From the NCBI GenBank assembly GCA_016177705.1, contig JACOUT010000018.1, positions 186,001-250,000 of the forward strand: a stretch of DNA of 64,000 bases, read 5' to 3'. A program made the position numbers and the translations under genes. This document shows, piece by piece, positions 16,388-25,308 of the stretch. This stretch comes from Deltaproteobacteria bacterium (GTDB lineage: Bacteria > Myxococcota > UBA727 > VGSZ01). Under the pieces are notes generated by a model. It was given only the letters and a program-made list of their open reading frames with translations. It did no database searches and was not told the DNA's origin. Position 1 is the first letter of the stretch, and each line of letters begins with the position of its first letter.

Positions 16388-18298
16388 ATGAGCTTCACGC
16401 TGCGTGAACGGGCCCGCTACGCGTTCGACAACACGCTCGCAAAGGGCACCATCGCGCTCATCGCCTGGCTCGCCATCGTGTCGCTGCTGGGCATCGCCCT
16501 CATCGCGGGCCTGGTCGTGCTCACGGGCGCCCACCCGCCGGACGGCGAGGAGCTCAGCTTCATCGAGGCCGCCTGGGGCAACCTGATGCGCACGCTCGAC
16601 GCCGGCACCATGGGCGGCGACGAGGGCTGGTTGTTTCGCGGCTGGATGTTCCTGGTCACGCTGCTCGGCATCTTCATCCTCAGCACCTTGATTGGCGTGT
16701 TGTCGAGCGGCCTCGAGGGGCAGCTCGACAACCTGCGCAAGGGCCGCTCGCGCGTCGTCGAGCAGGACCACACGGTCATCCTCGGCTGGTCCGAGCAGGT
16801 CTTCCCCATCATCTCGGAGCTGGTGGAGGCCAATGCCAGCCGGCGCAGCGCCTGCATCGTACTGCTCGGCGAGAAGGACAAGGTGGAGATGGACGACGCC
16901 ATCGCCGAAGCGGTCGACGACACCAAGACGACGCGCGTGGTGTGCAGGAACGGCTCGCCGCGCTCGCTGCACGACCTGTACGTCGCCGGCATCGACAGCG
17001 CGCGCTCGATCATCATCGTGGCGCCGGAGAACGAAGAAGGCGAGAAGAGCGCCGACCCGGACGTCGACGTCATCAAGTCGTTGTTGGCCATCACCAACAA
17101 CCCGAACCGCAAACAGTCGCCGTACCACATCGTCGCCGAGATCCGCGATCCGAAGAACTTCGCGGTGGCGCAGATGGTGGGCAAGGACGAGGTCGAGCTG
17201 GTGCTGGTCGGCGACCTGGTGGCGCGCATCATGGCGCAGACCTGCCGGCAGTCGGGCTTGAGCGTCGTCTACACCGAGCTGCTCGACTTCGGCGGCGACG
17301 AGATCTACTTCAAGGAGGAGCCCGCGCTCGTGGGCAAGACCTACGCGGACGCGCTGCACGCCTACGAAGACTGCGCGGTCATCGGCATGACCAAGCCGGG
17401 TCGCCCGCCCATGCTCAACCCGGCGACCGACACGTCCATCGAGGCGGGCGACAAGGTCATCGTGGTGGCCGAGGACGACAACGCCATCAAGCTCGGCGCG
17501 TCCCCGGCGCCGGCCAACGCCGCAGCCATCGTGGCAGCGGGCGAGCACGTCGCGCAGCCCGAGCGCAGCCTGATCCTCGGCTGGAACTGGCGTGCGCCTG
17601 CGGTCATCAACGAGCTCGACAACTACGTGCCGCCGGGCTCCACCATCCACGTCGTCGCCGACTCGGAGAGCGCCGAGGAGACCATTCGCAGCGAGTGCGG
17701 CGCGCTCAAGCGTCAGAAGCTGCAATTCCGGCGCGCCGACACCACCGACCGTCGCGTGCTCGACGCGCTCAAGGTGCACAGCTACGACCACGTGATCGTG
17801 CTCTGCTACTCGGACACGCTGGACGTGCAGAAGGCCGACGCCATCACGCTGATCACGCTGCTGCACCTGCGCGACATCGCCGACAAGACCAAGCAGCGCA
17901 TCCCGGTGGTGAGCGAGATGCTCGATATCAAGAATCGCGCGCTCGCCGAAGTGACGCGCGCCGACGACTTCATCGTCAGCGACAAGCTGGTCAGCTTGAT
18001 GCTGTCGCAGATCTCGGAGAACAAGGAGCTGAACAAGGTGTTCGCCGAGCTGTTCTCGTCGGAGGGAAGCGAGATCTACCTGAAGCCCGCCACGCAATAC
18101 GTCACCACCAACGTGCCGCTCACCTTCTCCACCGTGGTGGCGGCCGCGGCGCAGCGCTCGGAGAGCGCGTTCGGCTACAAGCTGGCGGCGCAGTCGTCCG
18201 ATCCGAGCAAGTCCTACGGCGTGGTGGTGAACCCCGACAAGAGCGCGTCGGTGACCTTTGGGCCGCACGACAAGATCATCGTGCTCGCCGAGAACTGA
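16388..18298 (+). CDS. CASTOR/POLLUX-type ion channel protein
   Basis: A 636-residue membrane protein of the CASTOR/POLLUX (DMI1) family, which in plants forms nuclear-envelope ion channels and in bacteria is uncharacterised. There are two membrane helices (about 21-46 and 84-106) with a pore-like stretch between them, NLMRTLDAGTMGGDEGW. Two cytoplasmic RCK/TrkA-N-like Rossmann regions follow: HTVILGWSEQVFPIISEL at about 129 and RSLILGWNWRAPAVINEL at about 397. A TrkA-C-like tail ends DKIIVLAEN. A purine-rich GAGG is seen a few bases before the ATG. A small TPR membrane protein follows 32 bases downstream on the same strand and may be a partner. It probably gates potassium or another cation in response to a bound ligand. 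Confidence 0.85.
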   Translation: MSFTLRERARYAFDNTLAKGTIALIAWLAIVSLLGIALIAGLVVLTGAHPPDGEELSFIEAAWGNLMRTLDAGTMGGDEGWLFRGWMFLVTLLGIFILSTLIGVLSSGLEGQLDNLRKGRSRVVEQDHTVILGWSEQVFPIISELVEANASRRSACIVLLGEKDKVEMDDAIAEAVDDTKTTRVVCRNGSPRSLHDLYVAGIDSARSIIIVAPENEEGEKSADPDVDVIKSLLAITNNPNRKQSPYHIVAEIRDPKNFAVAQMVGKDEVELVLVGDLVARIMAQTCRQSGLSVVYTELLDFGGDEIYFKEEPALVGKTYADALHAYEDCAVIGMTKPGRPPMLNPATDTSIEAGDKVIVVAEDDNAIKLGASPAPANAAAIVAAGEHVAQPERSLILGWNWRAPAVINELDNYVPPGSTIHVVADSESAEETIRSECGALKRQKLQFRRADTTDRRVLDALKVHSYDHVIVLCYSDTLDVQKADAITLITLLHLRDIADKTKQRIPVVSEMLDIKNRALAEVTRADDFIVSDKLVSLMLSQISENKELNKVFAELFSSEGSEIYLKPATQYVTTNVPLTFSTVVAAAAQRSESAFGYKLAAQSSDPSKSYGVVVNPDKSASVTFGPHDKIIVLAEN

Positions 18299-18330
18299 GG
18301 CCCACCCAGGCGGCGGGCCGCGAGGGATCC

Positions 18331-18849
18331 ATGAGCGACGACCACCTGCAACGCTTCGCCAAGAAGGTCGTGGAGCTGCAAGAGCGCCAGCAGCAGCGCG
18401 TCGACGAGCAACTGATGGTCGAGGTGGCGAAGGACCTCGGCATGTCGGAGGCCGAGCTGCTCAAGGTGCGCGACGAGAGCCGCGCCGCCAAGGAGCGCGC
18501 GCGCGCGCTGCGCTCGGCCGGCAACCTCGACGAGGCCATCGAGCAGCTCGAGACCGCGTGGGCCTTCAACCCGCTCGACGTCGAGGTGGCCTTCCTGCTC
18601 GCCGATGGCCTGTTCACGCGCGCGCAGAAGGGCGGCGACGTGCGCCAAGAAGAGTGGCAGCGCGCGCTCGACCTGTGCCGACGGGTGATCGAGGTGGCAC
18701 CCGCGCACGGAGAGGCGCCGGCGCTGTTGAACGCCATCAGGAACAACGACCCGTCGAAGAAGAGCACGGGCGTGCCGGTGGGCCTGATCGCCGCCGCCAT
18801 CGTCGTGGTCGGCGTCGTCGTGCTCGGTCTGCTGGCCTGGCTGCTGTAG
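18331..18849 (+). CDS. Small TPR protein with C-terminal membrane anchor
   Basis: A 172-residue protein. A charged helical N-terminus (1-60) rich in Gln/Glu leads into a TPR-like helical pair (about 62-130: ARALRSAGNLDEAIEQLETAWAFNPLDVE, written here in part), and a hydrophobic segment at the C-terminus (GLIAAAIVVVGVVVLGLLAWLL region, about 148-172) should anchor it in the membrane with the TPR part in the cytoplasm. GAGGGA precedes the ATG. It follows the CASTOR/POLLUX-type channel gene by 32 bases and is probably in the same transcript, so it could be a scaffold for that channel. The stop codon is three bases from the stop of the convergent MATE gene. Confidence 0.7.
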   Translation: MSDDHLQRFAKKVVELQERQQQRVDEQLMVEVAKDLGMSEAELLKVRDESRAAKERARALRSAGNLDEAIEQLETAWAFNPLDVEVAFLLADGLFTRAQKGGDVRQEEWQRALDLCRRVIEVAPAHGEAPALLNAIRNNDPSKKSTGVPVGLIAAAIVVVGVVVLGLLAWLL

Positions 18850-18852
18850 CGG

Positions 18853-20223
18853 CTAGGGCGAGGCGCCGATATCGATGGTGCGCCAGCGGCCGGTGCGGAA
18901 GCGCCACAAGAGCACCAGCGCCAACAGCGCCAGGTAGACCACCAGCCACACCATGGCGACGACGTCGCCACCGCCTTGGGAGCGCACGCTCCACCAGGCG
19001 CCGGGCGCGAACACGCCCCACGCGATGCTCGCGCGCACCCAGAAGGTGAAGGCGGTGTCGCCCGCGGCGCGCAGCGCCTCGGCCAGCACCATGCTGCCGG
19101 CGTCGACGAGTTGCCACGCGGCCGACAGCATGAGCACGCGCACGCCGGCCTCGAGGAAGTCCGCTTGGGAGGCGCCGTCCTTGATGAACACCGAGAACAG
19201 CAGCGCCGGCGCCAGCAGGTAGCCGAGGCCGACCCCACCCTGCCAGACCGCCGCTACCGAGAAGGTCAGGCGCACGGTGCGCGGCACGTCGTCGTGGCGT
19301 TTGGCGCCGATCGCTTGGCCGACGAAGATGGCGCCCGCCGACGCGAGCGCGAACGCAGGCATGAAGGAGATGGAATTGAGCTGGAACACCGCCATCACCG
19401 CGGCCAGGGCGGTGGTGCCGAGCCCCGCCACCACGACGTTGATGAAGAACGAGAAGGCGGCGAACTCGACGAACCAGTTGAGGCCCGACGGCAGCCCGAT
19501 CTTGAGCATCTGGCCGAGCTCAGACCACGCGAGCCGCGGCATGGCGCGCGTGCGCTGGCCGACACCGGTCAGAAAGCACGTCAGCAGGAAGGCGAAGCCG
19601 AGCAGCGTGGCGATCGACGACGCCAGCGCGGCCCCGGTGACGCCGAGCGCGGGCGCGCCCAGGTGGCCGAAGATGAGCACCCAATTGAGGCCGACGTTGG
19701 CGACCATGGCGATCACCTGTGCTGCCATCGGTAGCCGGGTGTTGCCGAGCCCGTTGTAGTAGTTGCCGAGGGCCTCGAGCCCGATGGCGAAGCCGCCCGA
19801 CGGCAAGCGCCACCACAGGTAGGCGGTCATCAGCGCCGTCACCTCGGGCGTGTAGTGAAACAGCGACAAGAGCGACGGCACGGCGGGCAGCGCGGCCATG
19901 CACGCGACGCCCGCCGCCGCAGCCAGCACGAGCCCATAGAAGCCGTAGCGCCGCGCGCCTGCCGCGTCGCCAGCGCCCACCTTCTGGCTGGCGTAGGTCG
20001 AGACGATGAAGGCGACGCCCATCGGCAGGATGAGGATGTTGAAGACGTTGGTGGCACCCGCGGTGGTGGCTGCCAGCTCGCTCTCGCCCAGGCGCGCCAC
20101 CATGGCGGCGTCGGTGAAGCCGACCACCACCTGCGCGCTGCGCGTGATCACGACGGGCCACGCCAGGTGGAGCAGCTGGCCCACGCTCGGTCGGGTGATG
20201 ACAGGAGCGGCGGCGGCGTCCAT
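18853..20223 (-). CDS. MATE-family multidrug/Na+ antiporter
   Basis: A 456-residue inner-membrane exporter of the multidrug and toxic compound extrusion family, with about 12 hydrophobic helices in two related halves. Family features include WPVVITRSAQVVVGFTDAAMVARLG at the start, ALGNYYNGLGNTRLPM, and FLEAGVRVLMLSAAWQLVDAGSMVLAEALRAAGDT (quoted in parts) in the second half. It would use a proton or sodium gradient to export cationic compounds. The reading frame is open far upstream, but the ATG at 20223 places the usual short N-terminus before TM1. It is divergent from the rlmN-like gene, with 78 bases between the two starts. The substrate cannot be predicted. Confidence 0.88.
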   Translation of the reverse strand: MDAAAAPVITRPSVGQLLHLAWPVVITRSAQVVVGFTDAAMVARLGESELAATTAGATNVFNILILPMGVAFIVSTYASQKVGAGDAAGARRYGFYGLVLAAAAGVACMAALPAVPSLLSLFHYTPEVTALMTAYLWWRLPSGGFAIGLEALGNYYNGLGNTRLPMAAQVIAMVANVGLNWVLIFGHLGAPALGVTGAALASSIATLLGFAFLLTCFLTGVGQRTRAMPRLAWSELGQMLKIGLPSGLNWFVEFAAFSFFINVVVAGLGTTALAAVMAVFQLNSISFMPAFALASAGAIFVGQAIGAKRHDDVPRTVRLTFSVAAVWQGGVGLGYLLAPALLFSVFIKDGASQADFLEAGVRVLMLSAAWQLVDAGSMVLAEALRAAGDTAFTFWVRASIAWGVFAPGAWWSVRSQGGGDVVAMVWLVVYLALLALVLLWRFRTGRWRTIDIGASP

Positions 20224-20301
20224 CCCCTGACCTACCAGGTGGTCGTGGCGGCGCAACGGCGCGGGCGTTGCCTCCCCTGCCCCGTGGTGCAGGCTCCGCG
20301 C

Positions 20302-21444
20302 ATGGCGCGCCCGCACCTGCTCGCCCTGTCCCCCGAGGAGCTGGTCGAGCTGCTCGTCGCGCATGGCGTGCCCGGCACGCCTGCCGAGGCGCGACGCGTG
20401 CTTGCGCACGTGGTGTCGGACGGGCAACGCGATCTGCGCACCATGAAGCGACCGGTATCGCGCGGGGTGCGCCAAGCCGTGGAGGCGCTGACCGTCGACG
20501 AGCGCCCCACCGTGCTCGAACGCGCGCGTGACGATGCCGACGGGTTCGAGAAGCTGCTGCTGCGCGCGGTCGACGGCGAGACCTTCGAGGTGGTGCGCAT
20601 CCCGCTCCATCGCCGCGGGCGCTTCAGCGTCTGCCTGTCGTCGCAGGTCGGCTGCGCCATGCGCTGCGCCTTCTGCGCCACCGGGCGCCTCGGCCTGCAG
20701 CGCAACCTGGCGGCGCACGAGATGGTGGCGTCGCTGCTGGCGGCGCGCGAGCAGCTCGGGCCGAGCGAGCGCGTCTCCGGCGCGGTCTTCATGGGCCAGG
20801 GCGAGCCGCTCGCCAACTACGACGAGGTGCTGCGCACGGCGCGCGTGCTGTCGCACCCCTGCGGCGGCCGCATCGACGCCAAGAACATCTCCATCTCGAC
20901 GGCGGGCTTGGTGCCGCAAATCCTTCGCTACGCCGAGGAGGGGCACCGCTACCGCCTGATCGTGTCGCTGCACTCCGCGATCGCAGACAAGCGGCGACGC
21001 CTGTTGCCGGTGACCGGACAGTGGCCGCTCGAAGAGCTGGCGGCGGCGATCCGCCGCTTGCACGCGACGACCCGCGATCGCGTGACCGTCGCCTGGGTGG
21101 TGCTCGGGGGCATCAACACGGGCGCCGACGAGGTCCAGGCGCTGCAAGCGCTGCTCGGCGGCGTGCCGTTGCGCATCAACCTCATCGACGTCAACCCGAT
21201 CGACCATGACGCTGGTATGGACAGCCAGCTCGGCCGCGGCGCCAACGACCCGACGCGCTTCACGCGCGCCACTCCCGCCGAGCTGGCGCGCTTTCTCGAC
21301 GGGCTGCAGGTGCTCGGGCAGCCGATCGTGCGCAGATACTCCGGCGGCCAGCACCGCGACGCCGCCTGCGGCATGCTCGCGTCCCGGCAGCAGGCCGCGG
21401 GCTCGACGCCGCTGCCGGGACCCAGCGACGCTCAATTGCCCTGA
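20302..21444 (+). CDS. rlmN: RlmN-like radical SAM 23S rRNA methyltransferase
   Basis: A 380-residue radical SAM enzyme of the RlmN/Cfr family, which methylates C2 of A2503 in 23S rRNA (RlmN also methylates A37 in some tRNAs). The iron-sulfur motif CxxxCxxC is C118-x3-C122-x2-C125 (GCAMRCAFCATG). MGQGEPLANYDEVL matches the family's GEP motif, and the methyl-carrying cysteine is in RDAACGML near residue 356. RIDAKNISISTAGLVP and LIDVNPIDH are also typical. The start ATG at 20302 fits the family N-terminus. MGQGEP instead of the more common MGMGEP and a glycine/proline-rich C-terminal tail are small departures. It may be a paralogue of a standard RlmN elsewhere in the genome. Confidence 0.85.
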   Translation: MARPHLLALSPEELVELLVAHGVPGTPAEARRVLAHVVSDGQRDLRTMKRPVSRGVRQAVEALTVDERPTVLERARDDADGFEKLLLRAVDGETFEVVRIPLHRRGRFSVCLSSQVGCAMRCAFCATGRLGLQRNLAAHEMVASLLAAREQLGPSERVSGAVFMGQGEPLANYDEVLRTARVLSHPCGGRIDAKNISISTAGLVPQILRYAEEGHRYRLIVSLHSAIADKRRRLLPVTGQWPLEELAAAIRRLHATTRDRVTVAWVVLGGINTGADEVQALQALLGGVPLRINLIDVNPIDHDAGMDSQLGRGANDPTRFTRATPAELARFLDGLQVLGQPIVRRYSGGQHRDAACGMLASRQQAAGSTPLPGPSDAQLP

Positions 21445-21453
21445 GCGACGCTG

Positions 21454-21459
21454 TAGACT
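21454..21459 (+). promoter_or_regulatory. Possible -10 element of a near-leaderless transcript
   Basis: TAGACT lies nine bases before the GTG start at 21469. There is no ribosome site between them. Confidence 0.35.
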
Positions 21460-21468
21460 CGCGCGGTC

Positions 21469-23154
21469 GTGACCGACCGGGACGAACGCGCAGCGATGGA
21501 TGACAAGACGGCGCCGATGCCCGCGACGGCGGCGGCGGCGGCCGCGTCACCGAGCGAGCCACCGCGCGACCATGAAGCGACCGAGAACCGGGAGCCGCAG
21601 GGCGAGCCGGCCCCGCGCGAGGGCTCGGCCTTGTACGCGGCGCCCGAGTTCGGCAGCGGCGACAGCTTCGACGTCGAAGTCGAGCGCAAGCGCGCGCCGC
21701 CGGCCCGCCCCGCCGTCGGCTACACCGCCACCTTCGCCGCGCCTGCGGCGCCTTCCATGGAGGGGCGCGAGCGCCCTCGACCGATCTCGACCGGCCCGGC
21801 GCCCGCCGAAGTGTTCGCCTCGCGCGCCTCGTTCGTCGGCGACGATGACGGCCAGAAGACCTTGTCGCCTTCGGTGCTGGCGCCGCCGGCCGGCGTCGGC
21901 GACGGCCGCCCGCGCGAGCGCATGCCAATCGGACTGCCGCTGCCGTCGGAGTCATCGCAGCCGGTGCCGGCGAGCGCCGCTCGCGCGGGGCCCGATGACC
22001 CGACGTACGCCGGCGCCATCGTGCCCGCGTCGCCGCCGCCGGCGGTGACCGGCGATCAGCACGAGCTGGTGATCACGGCGCCGATGGCGCTCGGCACGCT
22101 GACCGCGCTGCGCGCCAAGGCGGTGCCGACGCAGCCGCACGTACAGTTCGAGCCGCCCGCCGACGTCGACGACGAGCCGCCGCCCATCCACGATGAGCAG
22201 ACCCACGCCGCCTTCGACGACCCCGGTCACGTCGAGGTGACCGACGAGGTACCGACGCCTGTCGCCAATTCGGTCGCGCACGTCGAGGTGACCGCCGAAG
22301 TGCCCACGCCGATCGCCGATCCGACGCAGCCCGTCGAGGTGACCGCCGAAGTTCCGGCGCAGGAGAAGGCGCCGGAGCCGACGGGGACGCCAACGCTCGA
22401 GCTGCCTGCCGCACCCGCGGTCGCGCCCGACGACCCCACGCTGTTGCGGGGCGCGCCGTCAACGCCGAAGCGCCGCAACCTCGCGTGGCCGCTCGCGCTC
22501 ACCGTCCTTGCCGTCCTCGGCGTGGTGGGCGGCCTCACGCTGCGTTCCCTGCTGTCGCGCCCAGGGGACGTGAGCCTGGCGCTCGCCGAGCCTGCGTCCG
22601 ACGCGTCCGCGACCGTGACGGCATCGCCTGCGGCGCCGGAGCTCGTGCCACGGTCTCCGGTGGTCCCGCCGCCCCTGCTGCCACCGCCGCCCGTGGCAGC
22701 GCCGACCGTGGCACCACCGCCAGTGGCAGCGACGCCCATGGCACCGCCGCCCGTGGAGCCGGCGATGGCGCCTGCCGCCGCTGCGCCCGAGCGACCGACG
22801 CGCGCAGCCGACGGCTTCGGGCCCTTCGTCGACGCCAGCGGCGCCGCGTCCGGACTCGGGCGTGCGCTCGGCGGCGGCGTGCGCGCGGTGCTCGGCGATG
22901 CCCTCGCCGGCAGCACGGTCGGCGTGCGCGGCGAAGTGCGACGCGCGCGCTTCAAGAACGGCGTCGCCACCGCCGAGTGCGGCCTGACCGTGTTCGATGC
23001 CCGTGGCCTGCGCGCAACCGTTCGCGGCGCTGCCACGGTCGAGGTGGCGGGCGCGGCCGCGGTCGTGGCGCTGCCAAAGGCAGCCGAGGCTTGCGCGCGC
23101 GCGGTCGAGGGCGAGCTGCGCGCCGCCGTCGATCACGCCAAGGCAGCGCGCTGA
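21469..23154 (+). CDS. Proline/alanine-rich single-span membrane protein, unknown function
   Basis: A 561-residue protein I cannot assign. A long low-complexity cytoplasmic region (1-335) contains three near-copies of HVEVTDEVPTP / HVEVTAEVPTP / PVEVTAEVPA between about 255 and 300. A single membrane helix follows (about 340-358, LALTVLAVLGVVGGLTL). A proline-rich stretch (VPPPLLPPPPVAAPTVAPPP region) leads to a C-terminal folded domain (about 450-561) with RGEVRRARFKNGVATAECGLTVFDARG. This style of disordered cytoplasmic tail, one helix and a small periplasmic domain is common in myxobacterial signalling proteins. The start is GTG at 21469 with an ATG nine codons later as the alternative. 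It converges on the esterase gene. Confidence 0.55.
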   Translation: MTDRDERAAMDDKTAPMPATAAAAAASPSEPPRDHEATENREPQGEPAPREGSALYAAPEFGSGDSFDVEVERKRAPPARPAVGYTATFAAPAAPSMEGRERPRPISTGPAPAEVFASRASFVGDDDGQKTLSPSVLAPPAGVGDGRPRERMPIGLPLPSESSQPVPASAARAGPDDPTYAGAIVPASPPPAVTGDQHELVITAPMALGTLTALRAKAVPTQPHVQFEPPADVDDEPPPIHDEQTHAAFDDPGHVEVTDEVPTPVANSVAHVEVTAEVPTPIADPTQPVEVTAEVPAQEKAPEPTGTPTLELPAAPAVAPDDPTLLRGAPSTPKRRNLAWPLALTVLAVLGVVGGLTLRSLLSRPGDVSLALAEPASDASATVTASPAAPELVPRSPVVPPPLLPPPPVAAPTVAPPPVAATPMAPPPVEPAMAPAAAAPERPTRAADGFGPFVDASGAASGLGRALGGGVRAVLGDALAGSTVGVRGEVRRARFKNGVATAECGLTVFDARGLRATVRGAATVEVAGAAAVVALPKAAEACARAVEGELRAAVDHAKAAR

Positions 23155-23172
23155 CGCGCACCGCTGCACGAA

Positions 23173-24531
23173 TCACTGCTGCGCGAACAGCTCCATGATC
23201 GGGCCGACGCGAGCGGCCCACGCCGCCTCGTTGTGCTGCGCGCCGACGTCGAGCACGTAGGACAGGTCGACGCCGTCGACGTAGCCCTCGGCGAGCAAGA
23301 GGTCGCGCATCTGGATGGTCTCACACGAGTTGTCGCCGCCGTCCCGGTCGTCCTCGATGCCGTCGCCGTCGTCATCCGCACACGGCGCGCCTTGGCCGCC
23401 GGAGTCGAGGTAGACGACGAACGGGCGACGTCCGTCGCCGCGCCAGAGATCGATGATGGTGTCGTCACCGTCTGCGACGCCCGCGGCGAACGATCCCCAG
23501 CCGAGCGTGCCCGATAGGCTGGCGACGAAGTCCCACGCCGACGGGTTGCGGTCGGCGATATACATCGAGACCAGCCCGCCGAGCGAGCTTCCCATGACAC
23601 CCACTGGCCCCGGCTCGCCGTACCAGCGACGGGCCAGCGGCCGCACCTGCTCCTCGACCAGGCGCGCGTAGGCGTCAGCCTGGCCGCCGACGACCTCGGG
23701 GATCGCGTCGGCGACGTGCGTGTACTCGTCCATGCGCGCGTCGGTGTTGTCGATGCCCACGACCAACATGCCGGCAGGGACCGTTGCCTCGATGTGCCAG
23801 GAGCCGAACATCGTCTGGTCGTCGGGGTGAAACAGGTTTTGGCCGTCGTGAGCGTACAGCACGTGGGAGATGGTCCCCGCGGGGACCAACGCGCGCACCA
23901 CGCGCGCTTGCAGCCCGAAGCCACCGACGTCGAAGTGGCGCTCGCGCCCGAAGCCGAGGCGCGACACCTGGCTCATCTCGCCGAAAGCATCGAAGGTGTA
24001 GGCGCGCGAGCGCGGGTCGGCGAGCCAGGAGGAGCCGTCGGTGAACTTGTAACCGCTGCCGTCTGCGGCCGCACGCGCGAGCCACGCGAAGGCGCCCTCG
24101 TCGGTCATCGGCTCGGGGGTCCAGCCGTTCAGATCGCCCGCGAGCTGCCGCTCGTCGACGAAGGTGCTGACGAACAGGCGCGTACCGTCGTCGAGCGCGA
24201 GCGGCAGGCCGTGGCTCTTCGAGAGCGCGAGTAGGGCGGCGTCGGCATCGGCACGCAAGAGCGTGAGCGCCTGCGCGAGCGACGGCGGGCCCTCGCCCTC
24301 GCCCTCGCCTTCCCCCTCGCCTTCCCCCTCGCCTTCTCCCTCGCCTTCCCCCTCGCCTTCCCCCTCGCCTTCACCCTCACCTTCACCCTCGCCTTCACCC
24401 TCACCTTCACCCTCGCCTTCACCCTCGCCCTCACCCTCGCCTTCGCCCTCGCCTTCAGACGGCGGACCGTCGTCCACCGGGCATGCCGTGGCCAACGCCA
24501 GCGCCAGAATCGGGATCCACGAGATGCGCAT
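23173..24531 (-). CDS. Secreted esterase lipoprotein with EG linker (enterochelin-esterase-like)
   Basis: A 452-residue predicted lipoprotein. A signal sequence ends at LALATAC (Cys17), followed by a Glu-Gly alternating linker to about residue 81. Next comes a carbohydrate-binding-like E-set domain (about 110-190: AGDLNGWTP, YKFTDGSSWLADPRSRAYTFD in parts) and an alpha/beta hydrolase of the enterochelin esterase (Fes/IroE) type. VLYAHDGQNLFHPD, VVGIDNT and the nucleophile elbow GSSLGG (serine near residue 314) fit that family. The domain order E-set then esterase is the standard one. Its natural ester substrate is unknown, as many relatives act on polysaccharide-linked acyl or feruloyl groups instead of siderophores. 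GGAGC before the ATG is a modest ribosome site. Confidence 0.82.
   Translation of the reverse strand: MRISWIPILALALATACPVDDGPPSEGEGEGEGEGEGEGEGEGEGEGEGEGEGEGEGEGEGEGEGEGEGEGEGEGEGEGEGPPSLAQALTLLRADADAALLALSKSHGLPLALDDGTRLFVSTFVDERQLAGDLNGWTPEPMTDEGAFAWLARAAADGSGYKFTDGSSWLADPRSRAYTFDAFGEMSQVSRLGFGRERHFDVGGFGLQARVVRALVPAGTISHVLYAHDGQNLFHPDDQTMFGSWHIEATVPAGMLVVGIDNTDARMDEYTHVADAIPEVVGGQADAYARLVEEQVRPLARRWYGEPGPVGVMGSSLGGLVSMYIADRNPSAWDFVASLSGTLGWGSFAAGVADGDDTIIDLWRGDGRRPFVVYLDSGGQGAPCADDDGDGIEDDRDGGDNSCETIQMRDLLLAEGYVDGVDLSYVLDVGAQHNEAAWAARVGPIMELFAQQ
24290..24456 (-). repeat. Glu-Gly dipeptide coding repeat
   Basis: A tandem hexamer-type repeat (GAGGGC/GAAGGC/GAGGGT) encoding about 55 residues of alternating Glu and Gly directly after the lipoprotein cysteine region. 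Third-base variants are mixed in runs (blocks of GAGGGA, then GAGGGT/GAAGGT), showing local duplication. Confidence 0.9.
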
Positions 24532-24634
24532 CGACGCTCCAAGGGCCGCGAGTCGCGGAACCCGACATCATGACCGGCTGCGCCGCGCTGTAAAGGAGCT
24601 TGGATCGGGCGCTTGTCACGTCGCCGATTCGTGC

Positions 24635-24640
24635 TAGCCC
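24635..24640 (+). promoter_or_regulatory. Possible promoter of the DUF47-PiT operon
   Basis: TAGCCC at 24635-24640 lies eight bases before the ATG at 24649. A TTGTCA hexamer at 24613-24618, 16 bases further upstream, could be the -35. I see no recognisable Pho box. Confidence 0.35.
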
Positions 24641-24648
24641 ACCGCTGC

Positions 24649-25299
24649 ATGACGCTCCTCGATCGCGCCGTGAAGTTCCTCCTGCCGCGCGAGGCGGGCT
24701 TTTTCGACCTGCTCGAGCGCGGCGCCGCCTGCGCGCGCGACTCAGGCGCGGCCATGCTCGCGCTCTGCGAGGCTAAGGCCGGCAGCGACCGCGAGGAGAA
24801 GCTCAAGGTGTTGCGCGACATCGAGCACGCCGCCGACGCCGTCATCCACGAGACCTACGACGCGCTCAACCGCACCTTCGTCACGCCGCTCGATCGCTCC
24901 GACATCTACGCGCTCTCGACCCAGCTCGAGGAGATCGTCGATCTCAACCACGCCACCGCGATGCAGCTCATCGTGCACGCCATGGAGGATGTCCCCGAAG
25001 GCAGCATCCCGCTGGCGCGCTTGATCGCCGAGTCCACGCGCGAGGTGGCCGAGGCGGTGGTGCTGCTGCGCACGCTGCGCCGCCTCGATGAGGTGCAGCA
25101 GCACACTCGCCACATGAGCAAGCTCGAGCACGACGGCGACGAGATCTTCCGCAACCGCGTGGGCGAGCTGTTCCGCACGCAGAAGAACGCGGTGCAGCTC
25201 ATCCAACACAAGGAATTCCTCGAGGGGCTCGAGCGCACGCTCGACGCCTGCGACCACGTCGGCACCGCGCTCAAGACCATCGTCATCAAGAACGCCTAG
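24649..25299 (+). CDS. DUF47/PhoU-like phosphate transport accessory protein
   Basis: A 216-residue all-helical protein of the DUF47 family (YkaA/Pit-accessory), a relative of PhoU. Family features are LLPREAGFFDLLE at the start, LRDIEHAADAVIHETYDALNRTFVTPLDR (quoted in part) with the metal-binding E/D-rich helix, and KLEHDGDEIF in the second half. These proteins are nearly always encoded next to PiT phosphate transporters and are thought to control or assist them. Here a PiT gene begins nine bases after the stop codon. The ATG at 24649 was chosen because it matches the family N-terminus; there is no ribosome site. Confidence 0.9.
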   Translation: MTLLDRAVKFLLPREAGFFDLLERGAACARDSGAAMLALCEAKAGSDREEKLKVLRDIEHAADAVIHETYDALNRTFVTPLDRSDIYALSTQLEEIVDLNHATAMQLIVHAMEDVPEGSIPLARLIAESTREVAEAVVLLRTLRRLDEVQQHTRHMSKLEHDGDEIFRNRVGELFRTQKNAVQLIQHKEFLEGLERTLDACDHVGTALKTIVIKNA

Positions 25300-25308
25300 G
25301 CGAAGCCC

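Noticed and set aside
18853..21435. One 860-codon minus-strand frame covering the MATE gene and the rlmN region
   Set aside because: The upstream half is antisense to rlmN and has no protein-like sequence; the MATE protein begins at 20223.
24290..24456. Regular short repeats that could suggest a CRISPR array
   Set aside because: They are hexamer codon repeats for Glu-Gly inside a gene, with no spacers.
24541..24648. Pho box before the phosphate transport pair
   Set aside because: No pair of CTGTCAT-like direct repeats is visible.
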